This document shows, one piece after another, positions 5,007 through 5,182 of a stretch of DNA of 5,182 nt (positions are counted from its first letter, which is position 1; the number at the start of each line of letters is the position of its first letter). Made by a program: the position numbers and the translations under genes. This DNA comes from Verrucomicrobiia bacterium (GTDB taxonomy: Bacteria > Verrucomicrobiota > Verrucomicrobiia > Limisphaerales > UBA1319). The stretch spans positions 1 to 5,182 of the forward strand of contig JADGRT010000247.1 of NCBI GenBank assembly GCA_017880715.1. The letters are read 5' to 3'. Below the pieces are notes generated by a model. It was not told the origin of the DNA, did not search any database, and worked only from the letters and a program-made list of their open reading frames with translations.

Positions 5007-5078
5007 CGCCGGCCTGGCCGTGACCAAAGGTTAAAAAAGATTTGCCGTTCCATTTCCTGACTCTCTAAGCTGGCGCCC

Positions 5079-5182
5079 GTGCAGTGCGAGTTTGCTTATC
5101 GGGGCCGCCAAGTCAGCGCCACCGAAATCGAGTTTATCCGGCAGTTGATTGCCGCCCATCCGGCTTTGAGCCGGCGGCGGCT
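5079..5182 (+). CDS. DUF4338 (DruA-like) protein, N-terminal fragment
   Basis: The frame opens after an in-frame TGA at 5058-5060, and GTG 5079 is the best start. The 34 visible residues include FAYRGRQVSATEIEFIRQLI and then AAHPALSRRRL, which closely follows the opening I know for DUF4338 proteins: a YRGR start, a short 'x-E-I-x-F-I-R-x-L-I' helix, then 'HP-x-x-S-R-R-x-L' ahead of a winged-helix-like domain. DUF4338 includes DruA of the Druantia anti-phage system, but in many environmental bacteria such genes are multi-copy and behave like parts of mobile elements, so a defence role should not be assumed. The catalytic part is outside the window. No strong Shine-Dalgarno precedes the GTG. 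Confidence 0.5.
   Translation, partial: MQCEFAYRGRQVSATEIEFIRQLIAAHPALSRRR

Larger units (their letters stand above)
4674..5078. other. Gene-poor decayed region
   Basis: No intact gene is supported here on either strand. It contains the second copy of the PQQ-gene tail (4681-4725), a probable decayed insertion-sequence-type ORF (4734-5006), and a short spacer before the next gene. A 6-bp stem CCGGCG/CGCCGG (4995-5000 and 5007-5012) is present without a T-tract, so it is not called a terminator. Confidence 0.6.

Noticed and set aside
4995..5012. CCGGCG/CGCCGG stem as a terminator
   Set aside because: Only 6 base pairs with no following T-tract; such stems are frequent by chance in GC-rich DNA.
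5042..5071. Promoter-like TTGCCG and TAAGCT, 18 bases apart, before the DUF4338-like gene
   Set aside because: Both boxes are weak matches, and promoter rules for this lineage are uncertain; not enough to call.

Overview
The window looks like a GC-rich chromosomal segment from a Gram-negative bacterium, most likely of the Verrucomicrobia/PVC type. This is an inference from protein style: a membrane-anchored PQQ-like propeller opening with NWPRFRGPDGLG, Tat-exported polyferredoxins, a small nucleotidyltransferase paired with a short basic partner, and a DUF4338-like start. No rRNA, tRNA or CRISPR is visible, so the lineage is not proven.

Bases 1-4306 hold the 3' part of a very compact plus-strand operon, cut by the left window edge. 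In order: the C-terminus of an NHL-repeat propeller protein; a tiny Tat-exported four-cysteine protein (81 aa); a Tat-exported polyferredoxin with 17 cysteines; a polytopic NapH/NosR-like iron-sulfur membrane protein (478 aa); and a 604-aa protein with three membrane segments followed by an extracytoplasmic PQQ-like beta-propeller. Junctions are 4-base overlaps (GTGA, ATGA) or 3-base gaps, so co-translation is likely. Read together, they suggest a trans-envelope electron-transfer module: the membrane protein passes electrons between the membrane/cytoplasmic side and the exported ferredoxin, with two propeller proteins as docking or substrate partners. Donor, acceptor and substrate cannot be read from the sequence.

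Bases 4307-4673 carry a wrecked gene pair: a nucleotidyltransferase whose middle is deleted, with its N- and C-terminal remnants now in different frames, and an intact 61-aa partner ORF. The pair lies between two diverged 45-bp direct repeats (4261-4305 and 4681-4725), each encoding the same C-terminal tail of the PQQ-like protein.

Bases 4674-5078 have no intact gene. They hold the second repeat and what looks like a decayed small insertion-sequence-type ORF. From 5079 a new plus-strand gene begins, with an N-terminus resembling DUF4338 (DruA-like) proteins, and runs off the right edge. So the window passes from a conserved-looking redox operon into a mobile, decaying region.
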